DNA of 64,000 nucleotides from Prevotella sp. (GCA_017623655.1 JAGAON010000009.1:1-64000), one strand, 5' to 3'; numbered from the stretch's first letter, positions 24,870 through 33,618 are shown. A program made the numbers and translations. The notes: a model not told the origin generated them from the sequence alone.

Positions 24870-26870
24870 TCACTTCTTCACTTGTTTCTTCATCATACTG
24901 TAAGCGCTGTAAAGACCCAGCTCTCCGGCCTTGCTGAAATCGGCCTTTGCCTGCGTTGCATTTCCGGACAGCAGGTATGCCAGCCCGCGGTTGTAGTAAG
25001 CGCACGGCATACGGGAATCTATCTTCAGCGCCTTGCCTAACAACTCCACAGCCTTGTCATAGTCCTTCATGCGGGCACAGAACGTGCCGTAGCAGTAAAG
25101 CACGTAGGCATTGTTCCGGTCCATGTCGTGCAGCTTGGCGAAGTCACTCATCACTCCGGCTTTCCGAAGCTCCGCATCCTGCGGCGTAAGCCCCTTGTCA
25201 TATTCCACAGACATGGCACCGCACACCGCACGCTGCCACAACGCGACAAAGGAGGAGGGCCGTAACTGTATGTAATCATCTATGTCTTTCAGGGCTTCCT
25301 GATAGTTTTGCGCGGAGGAATAGGCCACAGCCCGCACCAACAGCATATCGGTTGCCTCGTTGGTATCCTTCGTCTTGTTTATGGCATCCGTCACCTTGTC
25401 AACCATATCATTGGTAGGTACGCCCGCACTTTCTCCCACATTGCCAAGCGCAGGGGGCTCAAAGCCATAGCGTTCGGCCAACTTGGAGACCTTGACGCAA
25501 AACGCTTCGGCCTCAACATCAAAGTACTTGCCGGACGACAGGCTCCCGTTTCTCACGCCGACGGCCATCGCCACGTATGGCTGATACTGCTCCACGACAT
25601 TGCGGTTCTGCACCTTTCCGCGGTATTCGCTTTGATATTCCTGCGTTTGTTCGGCCTCATCATCCACCACAACCTGACTGTACTTCTCCAGATCGATGTC
25701 ACTCATCTTGCGCACGGAGGCCACTTTGTTGCTTGACCACCTGTGCTGTATTCCGAGATGCTTGTCCATCTGGGCTTTCAAGATGCGGTATTCATCCTTC
25801 TCCGCCTTCGCTGTCATGCCCAATTTGCGGTAACACTCCGCACGATAGCGAAGTCCTGTCCAGAAATTCGGGAACTTGTCAATCACCTTTGTGTAGTCGC
25901 GTATCGCCCCTCTGAGGTCACCTGTGCGGTCCAACAGCGTGGCACGGTTGAACAATGCCATCACATTGTCCGGCTCAAAGGTCAAGACATAGTCGAAATC
26001 CTCTATCGCCCTGTTGTCGTCTCCCACCTGTTGCCTCAGCAATCCGCGGTTATAATGGCCGAGAAAGTTATTCGGATCATGCTCCAACGCCTCGTCATAG
26101 TCGCTCATTGCGCCACGAAGGTTGTTCAGCCTAAGCCTCGCCAGCGCCCTGTTTATAAGGCTTCCGGCATCTTTTGGCTTCAAATGCAGAGCCTTGGAGA
26201 AATACATATCCGCCGCTTTCCACTGTTCCTTATGCAGCGCCAGACCCGCCCTCACACGCCATGCGTTGGCGTTAAAGGAGTCGATTTGCAGGCTTTTGTC
26301 TATCCATTGTTCCGCCGCCAGCGTGTCTTTTGTTTTCAGATACACCTCGGCCTTTAACAGATAGGACGGCGCATACTTCTCCCACCGGGATATAACCGTG
26401 TCCAATTGCAGCAGAGCCTTGTCATAACTCTTCAGCTCCATGTAGCACGCGGCGCGGTTATACCAGAAGTTCCGGTTGTCGGGTTCAAGCATTATGGCCT
26501 TTGAATAGTCCTCTATCGCACCCTCATAGCGTTCCTGCCGTATTCTGGAAATGCCGCGAAGGTCATACAATCCGGTGATATACGGATTCAGTTCTATCGC
26601 CTTTGAAGCGTCAGCCTCAGCCCCGTTCCAGTCGTCAAGATAGTATTTCGCTATGGCACGCAGCTGCCATGGTTCCCAAAGGTAGGGCTTTTTCGATATG
26701 GCTTGGTTGAAATACTGTATGGACAACACGTAATCCTCATAATGAAGCGCCACCTTTCCGCTGAGAATGAGGCGGTCAACCTTGTACTGAGCGTACGAAC
26801 ATACAGAGAGAAGGCAGAGCAACAACCCTACCCCCAGCGCCTTGCCCCACCGGCATGAAACAAGACTCAC
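24870..26870 (-). CDS. Tetratricopeptide-repeat protein with signal peptide
   Basis: About 666 residues. The frame has no ATG near its 5' end; the GTG at 26870 begins VSLVSCRWGKALGVGLLLCL, a good signal peptide ending SYAQ, and a TTG at 26900 is the alternative. About ten TPRs fill residues 25-380 (for example AIEDYSKAIMLEPDNRNFWY and AIEDFDYVLTFEPDNVMALF). A linker of about 130 residues follows, then three more TPRs near the C-terminus. It is a periplasmic scaffold for protein contacts; partners unknown. Confidence 0.85.
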   Translation of the reverse strand: MSLVSCRWGKALGVGLLLCLLSVCSYAQYKVDRLILSGKVALHYEDYVLSIQYFNQAISKKPYLWEPWQLRAIAKYYLDDWNGAEADASKAIELNPYITGLYDLRGISRIRQERYEGAIEDYSKAIMLEPDNRNFWYNRAACYMELKSYDKALLQLDTVISRWEKYAPSYLLKAEVYLKTKDTLAAEQWIDKSLQIDSFNANAWRVRAGLALHKEQWKAADMYFSKALHLKPKDAGSLINRALARLRLNNLRGAMSDYDEALEHDPNNFLGHYNRGLLRQQVGDDNRAIEDFDYVLTFEPDNVMALFNRATLLDRTGDLRGAIRDYTKVIDKFPNFWTGLRYRAECYRKLGMTAKAEKDEYRILKAQMDKHLGIQHRWSSNKVASVRKMSDIDLEKYSQVVVDDEAEQTQEYQSEYRGKVQNRNVVEQYQPYVAMAVGVRNGSLSSGKYFDVEAEAFCVKVSKLAERYGFEPPALGNVGESAGVPTNDMVDKVTDAINKTKDTNEATDMLLVRAVAYSSAQNYQEALKDIDDYIQLRPSSFVALWQRAVCGAMSVEYDKGLTPQDAELRKAGVMSDFAKLHDMDRNNAYVLYCYGTFCARMKDYDKAVELLGKALKIDSRMPCAYYNRGLAYLLSGNATQAKADFSKAGELGLYSAYSMMKKQVKK

Positions 26871-26925
26871 ACGCTTATTATTATCCTGAACAATCCCCAA
26901 AGGAAACAGACTGTTGCACCGTTCA

Positions 26926-27489
26926 TTACCTCACATGCGGCATTTTCACCTTATACGCACAACGGAAACGGCCTTGAAGCAACGCACGCAGCTTTGACTT
27001 GATGAGTTGTTTGCGCAACGGCGAAAGACGGTCGATGAACATTTTGCCCTCCAAATGGTCGAACTCATGCTGCATCACACGTGCAAGATAGCCCTCAACC
27101 CATTCGTCATGCTCCACAAAGTTCTCGTCCATGTACTTCACGTGTATGCGTGTCGGACGCACAACCTTTTCGTGTATGCCGGGAAGAGAGAGGCATCCCT
27201 CCTCCGAAGTGTCCGTCTCCGCATCGTCATAGTCTTCTATATGCGCGTTGATGAATACCTTACGGAAGCCATCATACTCCGGAAAGTCGTCTTTAAGCAC
27301 GTCAAGGTCAATCACGACGAGCCTTATGTCACGCCCTATCTGCGGCGCGGCAAGCCCTATTCCCTCACTGTCGGCAAGGGTTTCCCACATGTTTTCTATA
27401 AGTGTCTCTAACTCCGGATAGTCCTTGTCAATGTCCTGCGCCACCTTTCTGAGCACAGGCTGACCGTATGTATATATAGGTAATATCAT
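26926..27489 (-). CDS. def: Peptide deformylase
   Basis: 187 residues starting MILPIYTYGQPVLRK. All three signature motifs are intact: GIGLAAPQIG, EEGCLSLPG with the metal-binding Cys, and QHEFDHLEG with the HEFDH metal site. It removes the formyl group from nascent proteins at the ribosome. The ATG three codons downstream of a first in-frame ATG (27498) is preferred because MILPI is the standard family start. It sits between ruvX and the TPR gene. Confidence 0.96.
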   Translation of the reverse strand: MILPIYTYGQPVLRKVAQDIDKDYPELETLIENMWETLADSEGIGLAAPQIGRDIRLVVIDLDVLKDDFPEYDGFRKVFINAHIEDYDDAETDTSEEGCLSLPGIHEKVVRPTRIHVKYMDENFVEHDEWVEGYLARVMQHEFDHLEGKMFIDRLSPLRKQLIKSKLRALLQGRFRCAYKVKMPHVR

Positions 27490-27561
27490 AAAAAGCAATC
27501 CTTTTCCCGCCTTCTCTTGCCATGGCGGAAAGCTGAAAAATAATAGTTTGTCCTAATGTTT

Positions 27562-28011
27562 CTATTTATCAAACAAGCCGGACGGCATCCCGCCCAACGG
27601 GTGTATCCTGTCAAGATAGTTCTGTAAGATGATGGTTGCGGAGATTTTGTCAACAAGCGCCTTGTCCTGCCGCGCCGTTTTCCGCAAGCCGGCATCAATC
27701 ATTGTCCTGTGCGCCATGACGGACGTGAACCTTTCGTCGTACCCCTCTATCGGTATTTCCGGATGCGCCTTACGCCATTCCGCCTCAAACTGCTTCACGC
27801 GTTGTAGGTTTTCCGACGGGCGTCCGTTGGGCTGCACCGGCTCACCGATAATGATACGCTCCACCTCCTCTTTCTTTACATAGTCGTTAAGGAAAGGCAT
27901 CAGCCGCTTGGTGTCAAGAGTATCAAGCGCACCGGGCACTATCTGCAACGTGTCTGTCACAGCGAGCCCGGTGCGTTTTTTACCGTAGTCTATCGCTAAA
28001 ATGCGTGCCAT
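27562..28011 (-). CDS. ruvX: Putative pre-16S rRNA nuclease / Holliday junction resolvase RuvX (YqgF)
   Basis: 149 residues with the RNase H-like fold motifs of YqgF: ARILAIDYGKKRTGLAVTD at the N-terminus, ERIIIGEPVQPNGRPSE, and GYDERFTSVMAHRTM with the acidic active-site residues. Family members process pre-16S rRNA and have been proposed to resolve Holliday junctions. It lies between the SPOR lipoprotein and def. Confidence 0.94.
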   Translation of the reverse strand: MARILAIDYGKKRTGLAVTDTLQIVPGALDTLDTKRLMPFLNDYVKKEEVERIIIGEPVQPNGRPSENLQRVKQFEAEWRKAHPEIPIEGYDERFTSVMAHRTMIDAGLRKTARQDKALVDKISATIILQNYLDRIHPLGGMPSGLFDK

Positions 28012-28035
28012 CGTGTCTATTGCGTAATCCTTTCC

Positions 28036-28545
28036 TTACTGCTTCATCAGCAGCCATGCGTCCGGATATGCGGAGCGAAGGGAATTGCGGCTCTCCACGG
28101 CATTGGCTTTGGCGTCAAACGTGGTGGCCACCACACGGTACATATTACGCTCAGAGTTGTATGCCACCTGCGCATTGTAACCTGCCTTGGACAGAGTGTT
28201 CTGCAATGATTCCGCATTTGCACGCACTCCGAACGAGCCGACAACGACAGAATAGGCCTTCAAGCCTGCTCCGCTGACAACCGTAAGGTTCTCCGAGCGC
28301 ACGGGGACATTATCATTATTATCTGTCACAGTCTGCTGCGCGGGAGCTTCCACCAGCGGTGTCACGACAGGAGCCTGTTCCGTTTCCCGCACAGGCTGCT
28401 CCGCCTGTGTCTGCTGTGACTGCGCCATCTCCTGCGCCTTAGCCTTCTCATAGGCCTTGCGGTAAGCACTTTCCTTTGAGGAACCACATGAGGTAAAAGC
28501 TATGGATGCGCATACAGCAGCGCATATCATTACGTATTTCTTCAT
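28036..28545 (-). CDS. SPOR-domain lipoprotein
   Basis: 169 residues. MKKYVMICAAVCASIAFTSC is a lipoprotein signal with Cys20. A Gln/Glu/Pro-rich linker leads to a C-terminal SPOR domain (about 90-165, AYSVVVGSFGVRANAESLQN), which binds denuded glycan strands at division sites or in the sacculus. It is the first gene of the minus-strand operon that continues with ruvX and def. Confidence 0.88.
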   Translation of the reverse strand: MKKYVMICAAVCASIAFTSCGSSKESAYRKAYEKAKAQEMAQSQQTQAEQPVRETEQAPVVTPLVEAPAQQTVTDNNDNVPVRSENLTVVSGAGLKAYSVVVGSFGVRANAESLQNTLSKAGYNAQVAYNSERNMYRVVATTFDAKANAVESRNSLRSAYPDAWLLMKQ

Positions 28546-28587
28546 TCTGAATGGTGTTAAAAATTAATATTTACATTAAAGATGCTA

Positions 28588-28595
28588 CAAAGGTA
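28588..28595 (-). promoter_or_regulatory. Promoter -7 element for the SPOR-ruvX-def operon
   Basis: TACCTTTG on the minus strand, 43 bases upstream of the SPOR gene start. Confidence 0.65.
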
Positions 28596-28671
28596 ATAAA
28601 AAAAACGTTAGGTTTTCGTGCGTTTCGTGATTTTTAACACAAATATTTCCGCTTTTCAATTATTTTTTTAC

Positions 28672-28679
28672 TACATTTG
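28672..28679 (+). promoter_or_regulatory. Promoter -7 element for the YtxH/holin operon
   Basis: TACATTTG on the plus strand, about 50 bases before the YtxH-like ATG. The poly-T tract just upstream is AT-rich and may act as an UP-like region. Confidence 0.65.
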
Positions 28680-28728
28680 CAAATAAAATATTGTCAACAT
28701 AATTCATAACCCTTAAAACATTATTCTT

Positions 28729-28923
28729 ATGAAAGCATTAGGTTACATTGGCGCTATCATCGGCGGAGCCGTTGCAGGCGCAACAGCAGCACTTCTTTTC
28801 GCACCTGAGAAAGGTTCTGACACACGTGCGAAAATACAGGACGCAGTAAAGGACTTCTGCGACAAGCACGACATCAAACTCTCCTGCAAGCAGATCAAGG
28901 AGATTGCCGACGATATAGAATAA
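28729..28923 (+). CDS. YtxH-family small membrane protein
   Basis: 64 residues: one glycine/alanine-rich membrane helix (GYIGAIIGGAVAGATAALLF) followed by APEKGSDTRAKIQDA, the YtxH signature, and a short charged helix. YtxH proteins are associated with stress responses. It heads an operon with a holin-like protein and a small basic protein. Confidence 0.85.
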   Translation: MKALGYIGAIIGGAVAGATAALLFAPEKGSDTRAKIQDAVKDFCDKHDIKLSCKQIKEIADDIE

Positions 28924-28939
28924 GGCCCTAACAGCTGAA

Positions 28940-28977
28940 AAGTCACAAGTCGCCCACAAGGAGGCGGCTTGTGACTT
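28940..28977 (+). terminator. Hairpin between YtxH and holin-like genes, possible attenuator
   Basis: A 15-base-pair stem with one G-T pair: 28940-28954 against 28963-28977, loop of 8. A weak T-rich stretch (ATGTTTTATT) follows. It lies between co-directed genes with no new promoter seen, so it may reduce rather than stop downstream expression, leaving YtxH as the most abundant product. Confidence 0.65.
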
Positions 28978-29014
28978 ATGTTTTATTACACACCCTTTAA
29001 CCCACACCGCCATC

Positions 29015-29380
29015 ATGTTATCCAATGACGAGAACATCGAAAAGATTGCCGACTTTGTAGAAGAAGTGAAGCAATGGCTGCTCATCAAGAAGGAGTACAC
29101 CAAACTTGACGTTGTAGAAAAGGTGGTAAGGATTCTCTCTACCCTCACCATCGCTTTCGTAATAGCATTACTGACATTGCTGGCACTGATATACCTGTCT
29201 TTCGCAGCGGCATACTTTCTTGCGGAAATACTGCATTCCCTGCCGTTGGCTTTCCTCTGCGTATGCCTCGCATACATCGTCGTGTTGTCGGTAGTGGTAA
29301 TGAAACGCCATTCATGGATAGAGCGTCCGATGGTCAGATTTCTAATCGGCATCTTCAAGGATGACGCAAACAAACAATAA
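29015..29380 (+). CDS. Holin-like (YqjE/phage holin superfamily III) membrane protein
   Basis: 121 residues: an acidic N-terminal helix, then two membrane helices (about 43-68 and 72-98: FVIALLTLLALIYLSFAAAY, LPLAFLCVCLAYIVVLSVVV), then a short basic-hydrophobic tail. This is the YqjE-like fold often named holin because of profile similarity; in chromosomal YtxH operons it is not a lysis protein. Likely an inner-membrane stress protein. Confidence 0.8.
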   Translation: MLSNDENIEKIADFVEEVKQWLLIKKEYTKLDVVEKVVRILSTLTIAFVIALLTLLALIYLSFAAAYFLAEILHSLPLAFLCVCLAYIVVLSVVVMKRHSWIERPMVRFLIGIFKDDANKQ

Positions 29381-29392
29381 ATTCACACCGTC

Positions 29393-29686
29393 ATGCAAAA
29401 GAGCACGATAACACAGCCCGCGCGCATAAACATCGACTCGATAGAGGCTTTGTGCGCACGCAAGGAGCAACTGAGAGGTGAACTTGATGTTGTCGAGGAG
29501 CGCATGTCCGGCATTTGGCATGAGATGTTCAGGCAACCCACCGCAGAGGAGCTTGGTTCTCCCACCAAACGCCTGATGGCCACCATAACGTCGGCGTCGG
29601 CACTTATAGACGGTGCACTGCTGGGATGGAAGCTGTACCGCCGCTTTGGCGGAGCTAAGAGTTGGTTCCGGAGAAGAAAGAAATAA
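29393..29686 (+). CDS. Conserved small protein of the YtxH/holin operon, unknown function
   Basis: 97 residues. Residues 15-45 form a charged helix (IDSIEALCARKEQLRGELDV), then SASALIDGALLGWKLYRRFG resembles a short amphipathic or membrane-associated helix, and it ends in a basic tail, WFRRRKK. It starts 12 bases after the holin-like gene and is probably its partner. A GTGC palindrome 25 bases after the stop likely terminates the operon. Confidence 0.65.
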   Translation: MQKSTITQPARINIDSIEALCARKEQLRGELDVVEERMSGIWHEMFRQPTAEELGSPTKRLMATITSASALIDGALLGWKLYRRFGGAKSWFRRRKK

Positions 29687-29711
29687 GCCACAGGCACCGG
29701 CTTACAAAATG

Positions 29712-30037
29712 AAAGGGTGCTGATTACATTGTAATCAGCACCTGTTTGTTTTTCTATATGATTGTACCTGAATTTGCTTTTTTTGTAATTTATATGTGGG
29801 TCAGGCTTTCTATTGACCGCTTGTAGAGACGATGTACCACATCGTCTCAGCAAACAATAGCGGATAGAGAAGGCGGGGAGACGATGTAATACATCGTCTC
29901 TACATACGCCAATGAAACAACAGAATACAGCAAAAGAAAGCGGGGGTAAAATGAAAGGGGTGCTGATTACAGTGTAAAAGGGTGCTGATTGTAATGTAAT
30001 CAGCACCCTTTTACACTGTAATCAGCACCCTTTTGCA
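29712..30037. repeat. Full composite element: GTGC palindrome, spacer, REPIN-like unit, spacer, GTGC array
   Basis: Parts in order: GTGC palindrome 29712-29747; 74-base spacer; REPIN-like unit with arms 29822-29848 and 29878-29904 (29-base linker, TGTAG and CTACA at the outer feet); 49-base spacer (ACGCCAATGAAACAACAGAA...); three GTGC units 29954-30035. The left spacer recurs almost unchanged at 60601-60672, and the right spacer recurs in reverse complement at 10704-10751, so the whole unit has spread, not only its palindromes. Confidence 0.85.
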
Positions 30038-30199
30038 AGACAACGTGAACAACAGCAGGAAACAAAGGAAAATGTTACAGTCTGCAAGCACATCGGCATG
30101 AACCATATTTTGTCACGCAACAGTTGTGGCAAACACGACAGTAGGCACGGCATTAACATACTGGCAGGCAGGAAGAAAGAGACGACTGCACGCTACAAA

Positions 30200-30369
30200 A
30201 GCCCTGAAAGGGCGACAGAACATAGCGCAGGGCGTAAGCCCTGTGTATAAACGGTTGTGCGGGGAAATAGTATTGGAACCCCGTAATCGGCTTGCCGCTT
30301 GCCAAAGCAAGGTATCTTGCGGGCAAGAAGCCGGCAGGCGAGGAGCGCAACGTGCGACGAGGGGGGGGT
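30200..30369 (+). repeat. Dispersed repeat (CCCTGAAAGGG...CATAGCGCAGGG type), left copy
   Basis: Contains GCCCTGAAAGGGCGACAGAA, CATAGCGCAGGGCGTAAGCC, a middle segment rich in GGCAAGAAGCCGGC and a final run of G residues. Same family as 21634 with diverged sequence. A fragment GTAGGCACGGCAT of another repeat lies just left at 30141-30153. The region 29687-30816 otherwise has no gene I can support. Confidence 0.75.
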
Positions 30370-30491
30370 ATCAAACAGCAAACCTCCCAAACCAACATTA
30401 TACAATTCACACGAGCATGAATAAAGAACCACAATGACAACAATGGACACCTGCAACTGTTTTTGTTTGCCCTTGGAGGTGCATTTGTTTT

Positions 30492-30614
30492 CACCCCTCG
30501 TCATGCTACGCACTCCTCGCCTACGGCTTTGGGGTTCCAATACGTTTTGAGGCACCACACCAATACGCAGGGCTCACGCCCTGCGCTATATTGTTTCACC
30601 CTTTCAGGGTTCTT
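30492..30614 (-). repeat. Dispersed repeat, right copy of the inverted pair
   Basis: Inverted relative of 30200-30369, from CACCCCTCGTCATGC to CACCCTTTCAGGGTTC, containing GCTCACGCCCTGCGCTATAT. As at 21.6-22.0 kb, the family occurs as a head-to-head pair about 120 bases apart. Confidence 0.75.
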
Positions 30615-30803
30615 GTGCCACATCATGCGTTTTGATATTCCGCCACATTCGGGGCTATACAGGACAATGAAACCGCAGGCAACCACTCTAACTGTCATGC
30701 GCAATCCATACTCTATCGTAAAGAATCCGTCGTGTTCTCCCTGACAAAAAAACGCAAATCGAGGAAAAAACGGGAAATGTTTGGCTCTGTAAGTTTTTTT
30801 TAT

Positions 30804-30811
30804 TACTTTTG
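30804..30811 (+). promoter_or_regulatory. RNase P RNA promoter -7 element
   Basis: TACTTTTG, preceded by a T-rich stretch; transcription should begin near 30817, just before the P1 helix. Confidence 0.7.
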
Positions 30812-30816
30812 CAGAG

Positions 30817-31237
30817 AATTAGGACGGCAGTGTTCCGGCTCTATCGCTGGCGCCGCATTGGCGCGAGAGGAAAGTCCGGGCAGCACAGGGTGCTCCACTT
30901 GCGAAAATACAAGCTACCGGCGACGGTAGGTGAAAGGCAGAAGAAAATAACCGCCTCTTTTCGGGAGGTAAGGGTGAGAAGGTGGTGTAAGAGACCACCG
31001 GCCGGCCGGTGACGGTCGGGCTGTGCCTGCTGGAGGCTGCAAGTTCAAGTAAACCATCGTCATGACAGGGCTACCCGCCCGACAGGCTTCGCCTCACGAT
31101 GGAGGGTAGAACGCTAAGCTGCGAAGCAAAACCCGCATGGTGACATACGGGGTAGATAAATGATAGGGCACCCCTTTGGCTCCGAGAGGGCTGTTGGGGA
31201 CACAGAACCCGGCTTACAGGAGCACTGCCTTCCTTTT
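30817..31237 (+). ncRNA. rnpB: RNase P RNA (type A)
   Basis: The universally conserved GAGAGGAAAGTCCGGGC is at about 30866 and the 3' conserved ACAGAACCCGGCTTACAG at about 31202. The ends pair as helix P1: AGGACGGCAGTG (30821-30832) with CACTGCCTTCCT (31224-31235), 11 of 12 positions. The RNA is the catalytic subunit that trims tRNA 5' leaders. The next gene starts only 16 bases after the RNA end. Confidence 0.95.
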
Positions 31238-31252
31238 TCTTTTTTTATTCTG

Positions 31253-32392
31253 ATGAACTTTAAGAAACTGACAACCAAATCAAAACTGCTCTTCCAGGCT
31301 TTATGGGCCGACATTTCACAGAAGCGAGTTCTTGACACTGCAAGCAGCCTGACTTATTCTTCACTGCTTGCCATAGTGCCGATAATGGCGGTCGTATTCG
31401 CCATTGCCAGAGGATTCGGCTATTCCATATACATAGAGAAATGGTTTACGAACACGCTGGCGTCGCAGCCGGACGTGGCGGAAACGCTGATAGACTTCGT
31501 TAACTCATACCTGAAACATACGCAGAAGGGCGCGTTCCTCGGCATCGGTCTCATCTTCATGTTGTGGACTGTGCTGATGCTTATATCCAACATTGAAAAG
31601 GCGTTTAACGACATTTGGCAGGTCAAGCACCAGCGAAGCATTTTCCGCACCATAACGGACTACATCGCCTTGCTGTTCCTCATACCTATCGTGATAGTCA
31701 TAAGTTCCGGACTGTCTATATGCGTGGCGGCGATAGACCACCAGCTGCACGATGTCACCGTGATAGGGCCGATGATGACTTTGATGCTCGAGCTCTCGCC
31801 ATACGTCATTCTTTCCGTAGCGTTCACCGCCCTTTACGTTTTCATGCCCAACACGAAAGTGAAACTGCGGTCGGCTATTCTGCCGGGAATCATTGCCGGC
31901 GTGTCCATGCAGCTGTTTCAGTTGGTGTATATAAACTCGCAGATATGGATTTCAAACTATAACGCCATATACGGTTCTTTCGCCATTCTCCCGTTCTTCC
32001 TGCTGTGGATGCAGATGTCATGGACCATCTGTCTTATCGGCGCGGAGATTGCTTACTGCCGCCAGAACTCCGAGGATTTCCTGAGCCTCAAGCCGCATGA
32101 GCCCAGCTTTAACTCACGGCTGGAGATGTCGTGGCGCATCATGTCATTGGTGGAAAGGCAGTTCAGCGCGGGGAAGAACGCCCTTACGGCCATGGAAATA
32201 AAAAAACGCACGGGGTTGCCCATGCGTTCTGTAAATGCTTTACTGTATGACTTGCAGCGCATACACTTCCTTGCCGAGGTCATACATGACGAGAAAGGGG
32301 AAACGGCACAGTATCTTCCGGCGGAAAACACGAACAACCTTACACGGGAAACACTGTATGAGCGCTTGGCAAATCTTGGCGAAGATTTATAG
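31253..32392 (+). CDS. YihY/BrkB-family inner-membrane protein
   Basis: 379 residues. The start at 31253 (MNFKKLTTKSKLLFQALWAD) is chosen because upstream sequence is RNase P RNA. TLDTASSLTYSSLLAIVPIM is represented as DTASSLTYSSLLAIVPIMAV, followed by five more hydrophobic segments including YGSFAILPFFLLWMQMSWT, the BrkB/YihY pattern. The C-terminal 100 residues resemble a winged helix (KKRTGLPMRSVNALLYDLQ). Once annotated as RNase BN, the family's role is unknown. No separate promoter is visible, so it may be read through from rnpB. Confidence 0.88.
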   Translation: MNFKKLTTKSKLLFQALWADISQKRVLDTASSLTYSSLLAIVPIMAVVFAIARGFGYSIYIEKWFTNTLASQPDVAETLIDFVNSYLKHTQKGAFLGIGLIFMLWTVLMLISNIEKAFNDIWQVKHQRSIFRTITDYIALLFLIPIVIVISSGLSICVAAIDHQLHDVTVIGPMMTLMLELSPYVILSVAFTALYVFMPNTKVKLRSAILPGIIAGVSMQLFQLVYINSQIWISNYNAIYGSFAILPFFLLWMQMSWTICLIGAEIAYCRQNSEDFLSLKPHEPSFNSRLEMSWRIMSLVERQFSAGKNALTAMEIKKRTGLPMRSVNALLYDLQRIHFLAEVIHDEKGETAQYLPAENTNNLTRETLYERLANLGEDL

Positions 32393-32444
32393 GGGTTCGC
32401 GTCTTTCTAACCGGTTGTTACAGCATGGAGCCCTTTTACCTCCG

Positions 32445-33596
32445 TCACTTCTTCCTTTTATAATAATAGTACCAGTACGTGCCGAAATACGCTTTGCGGA
32501 TTGCCGCGTCGCGAAGTACCGGTGACCTTTGTTCTCTCATGATGCAAAGGAAGTCCGCATAGTCGGCCACCATGGACCGGGACATAACGGTATCCTTGAC
32601 CTTATATCTGTCACAATACAGCACGTATGCCTCGGCGTAATGCGTCGGCAGAGAATCGTTGACGGCGTAATACTGCGGAAGTGCCTTGACAAATGACTGC
32701 AAGTCTCTGTCAAGCAGATAGGAGCAGAGCAGATAATCCTTTGCCACAGGATTCAGTGTGCCGCGTCGCAGTTCCGTCTGCAAGAACGTTACAAACGATT
32801 TTGAGGCGTCTCTTGGCACAAGGCCTATGGTTTTCCATAGCAAACGGTCGTTTCCCAAGAGGAAGATGACGGACTTGTCACACCGCGGCGCAAGGGATTG
32901 CGCACCTCCCGTAATCTCATAATTAAAGAGTTTGCCGCCCATATTGCCGGTGTTAGCCAACGCAAGAGCACGGAGCATCGTGAGGGATGAGTCATTGTCG
33001 TATTGCGGGAAGCCCGTTTTCAACGCTTTATCCCATTGTTTCTCACGGCAAAGACGTTCCACCTTCAGACGCGTGTGGAGCGTGCGGTCGGTGTTTCCCA
33101 TCGCAAACACCATAATCATCATGCAGACCAGCAGCAGAATATTCGTCCACCAAGGTTGTGAAAGGAACGCAGTACTGCGCAACGGGCTCATAAACGGCTG
33201 GTAACGTCTCACTAACCGCAGCACTATGGCATACGCAACGAGAAGCATAGGGCAAGCGACAAGCCACGGAAGGGATGTGGAAACATTGCCACCGGATACA
33301 TTTACCGCCGTCAACAGGCCGAGAAAAAGAAAGGACGGGAAAAAGATAAGCGCAAAAGCACGCTTTGGCAGACGTGTCAAGAGGGAGACAACGAAAGCGA
33401 GAAGCGAGAGTGTCAGCGTTATTACAGCCACCCCTACCCCGCGATGATAATGCGTTTGTCCCTCTGCCCACACGTTTTGGGTCATTGCAAGGAGGTCTCC
33501 TTGGAATGAATAAACGTATGAAACGACAAAAATTACAAAAAGGATAGCACACACTACCTTTACAGTAGTGGTGCTATCTTTTGGCTCATTTACCAT
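32445..33596 (-). CDS. DUF6057-like membrane protein
   Basis: 383 residues with about five membrane segments in the first 170 residues (VVCAILFVIFVVSYVYSF, VAVITLTLSLLAFVVSLL, ALIFFPSFLFLGLLTAV and two more), then a soluble helical C-terminal part (KVERLCREKQWDKALKTGFP) that looks like degenerate TPRs. Architecture and text resemble DUF6057 proteins of Bacteroidales; function unknown. It starts 22 bases after glgB stops and ends that operon. Confidence 0.6.
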   Translation of the reverse strand: MVNEPKDSTTTVKVVCAILFVIFVVSYVYSFQGDLLAMTQNVWAEGQTHYHRGVGVAVITLTLSLLAFVVSLLTRLPKRAFALIFFPSFLFLGLLTAVNVSGGNVSTSLPWLVACPMLLVAYAIVLRLVRRYQPFMSPLRSTAFLSQPWWTNILLLVCMMIMVFAMGNTDRTLHTRLKVERLCREKQWDKALKTGFPQYDNDSSLTMLRALALANTGNMGGKLFNYEITGGAQSLAPRCDKSVIFLLGNDRLLWKTIGLVPRDASKSFVTFLQTELRRGTLNPVAKDYLLCSYLLDRDLQSFVKALPQYYAVNDSLPTHYAEAYVLYCDRYKVKDTVMSRSMVADYADFLCIMREQRSPVLRDAAIRKAYFGTYWYYYYKRKK

Positions 33597-33618
33597 TGTT
33601 ATGATTTGATTTGGTTAT

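Noticed and set aside
29015..29380. Phage lysis holin
   Set aside because: No endolysin, spanin or other phage gene is nearby; the YtxH partner and own promoter fit a chromosomal membrane-protein operon.
29821..29904. Insertion sequence end or transposase remnant
   Set aside because: The palindromes are regular and no transposase coding sequence or target duplication is visible in the window.
29383..30006. Minus-strand ORF of about 200 residues
   Set aside because: It lies across the composite repeat and antisense to the 97-residue gene; similar ORFs arise at other repeat copies.
31160..31252. N-terminal extension of the YihY protein
   Set aside because: The sequence is the 3' part of RNase P RNA, and the family starts at the ATG at 31253.
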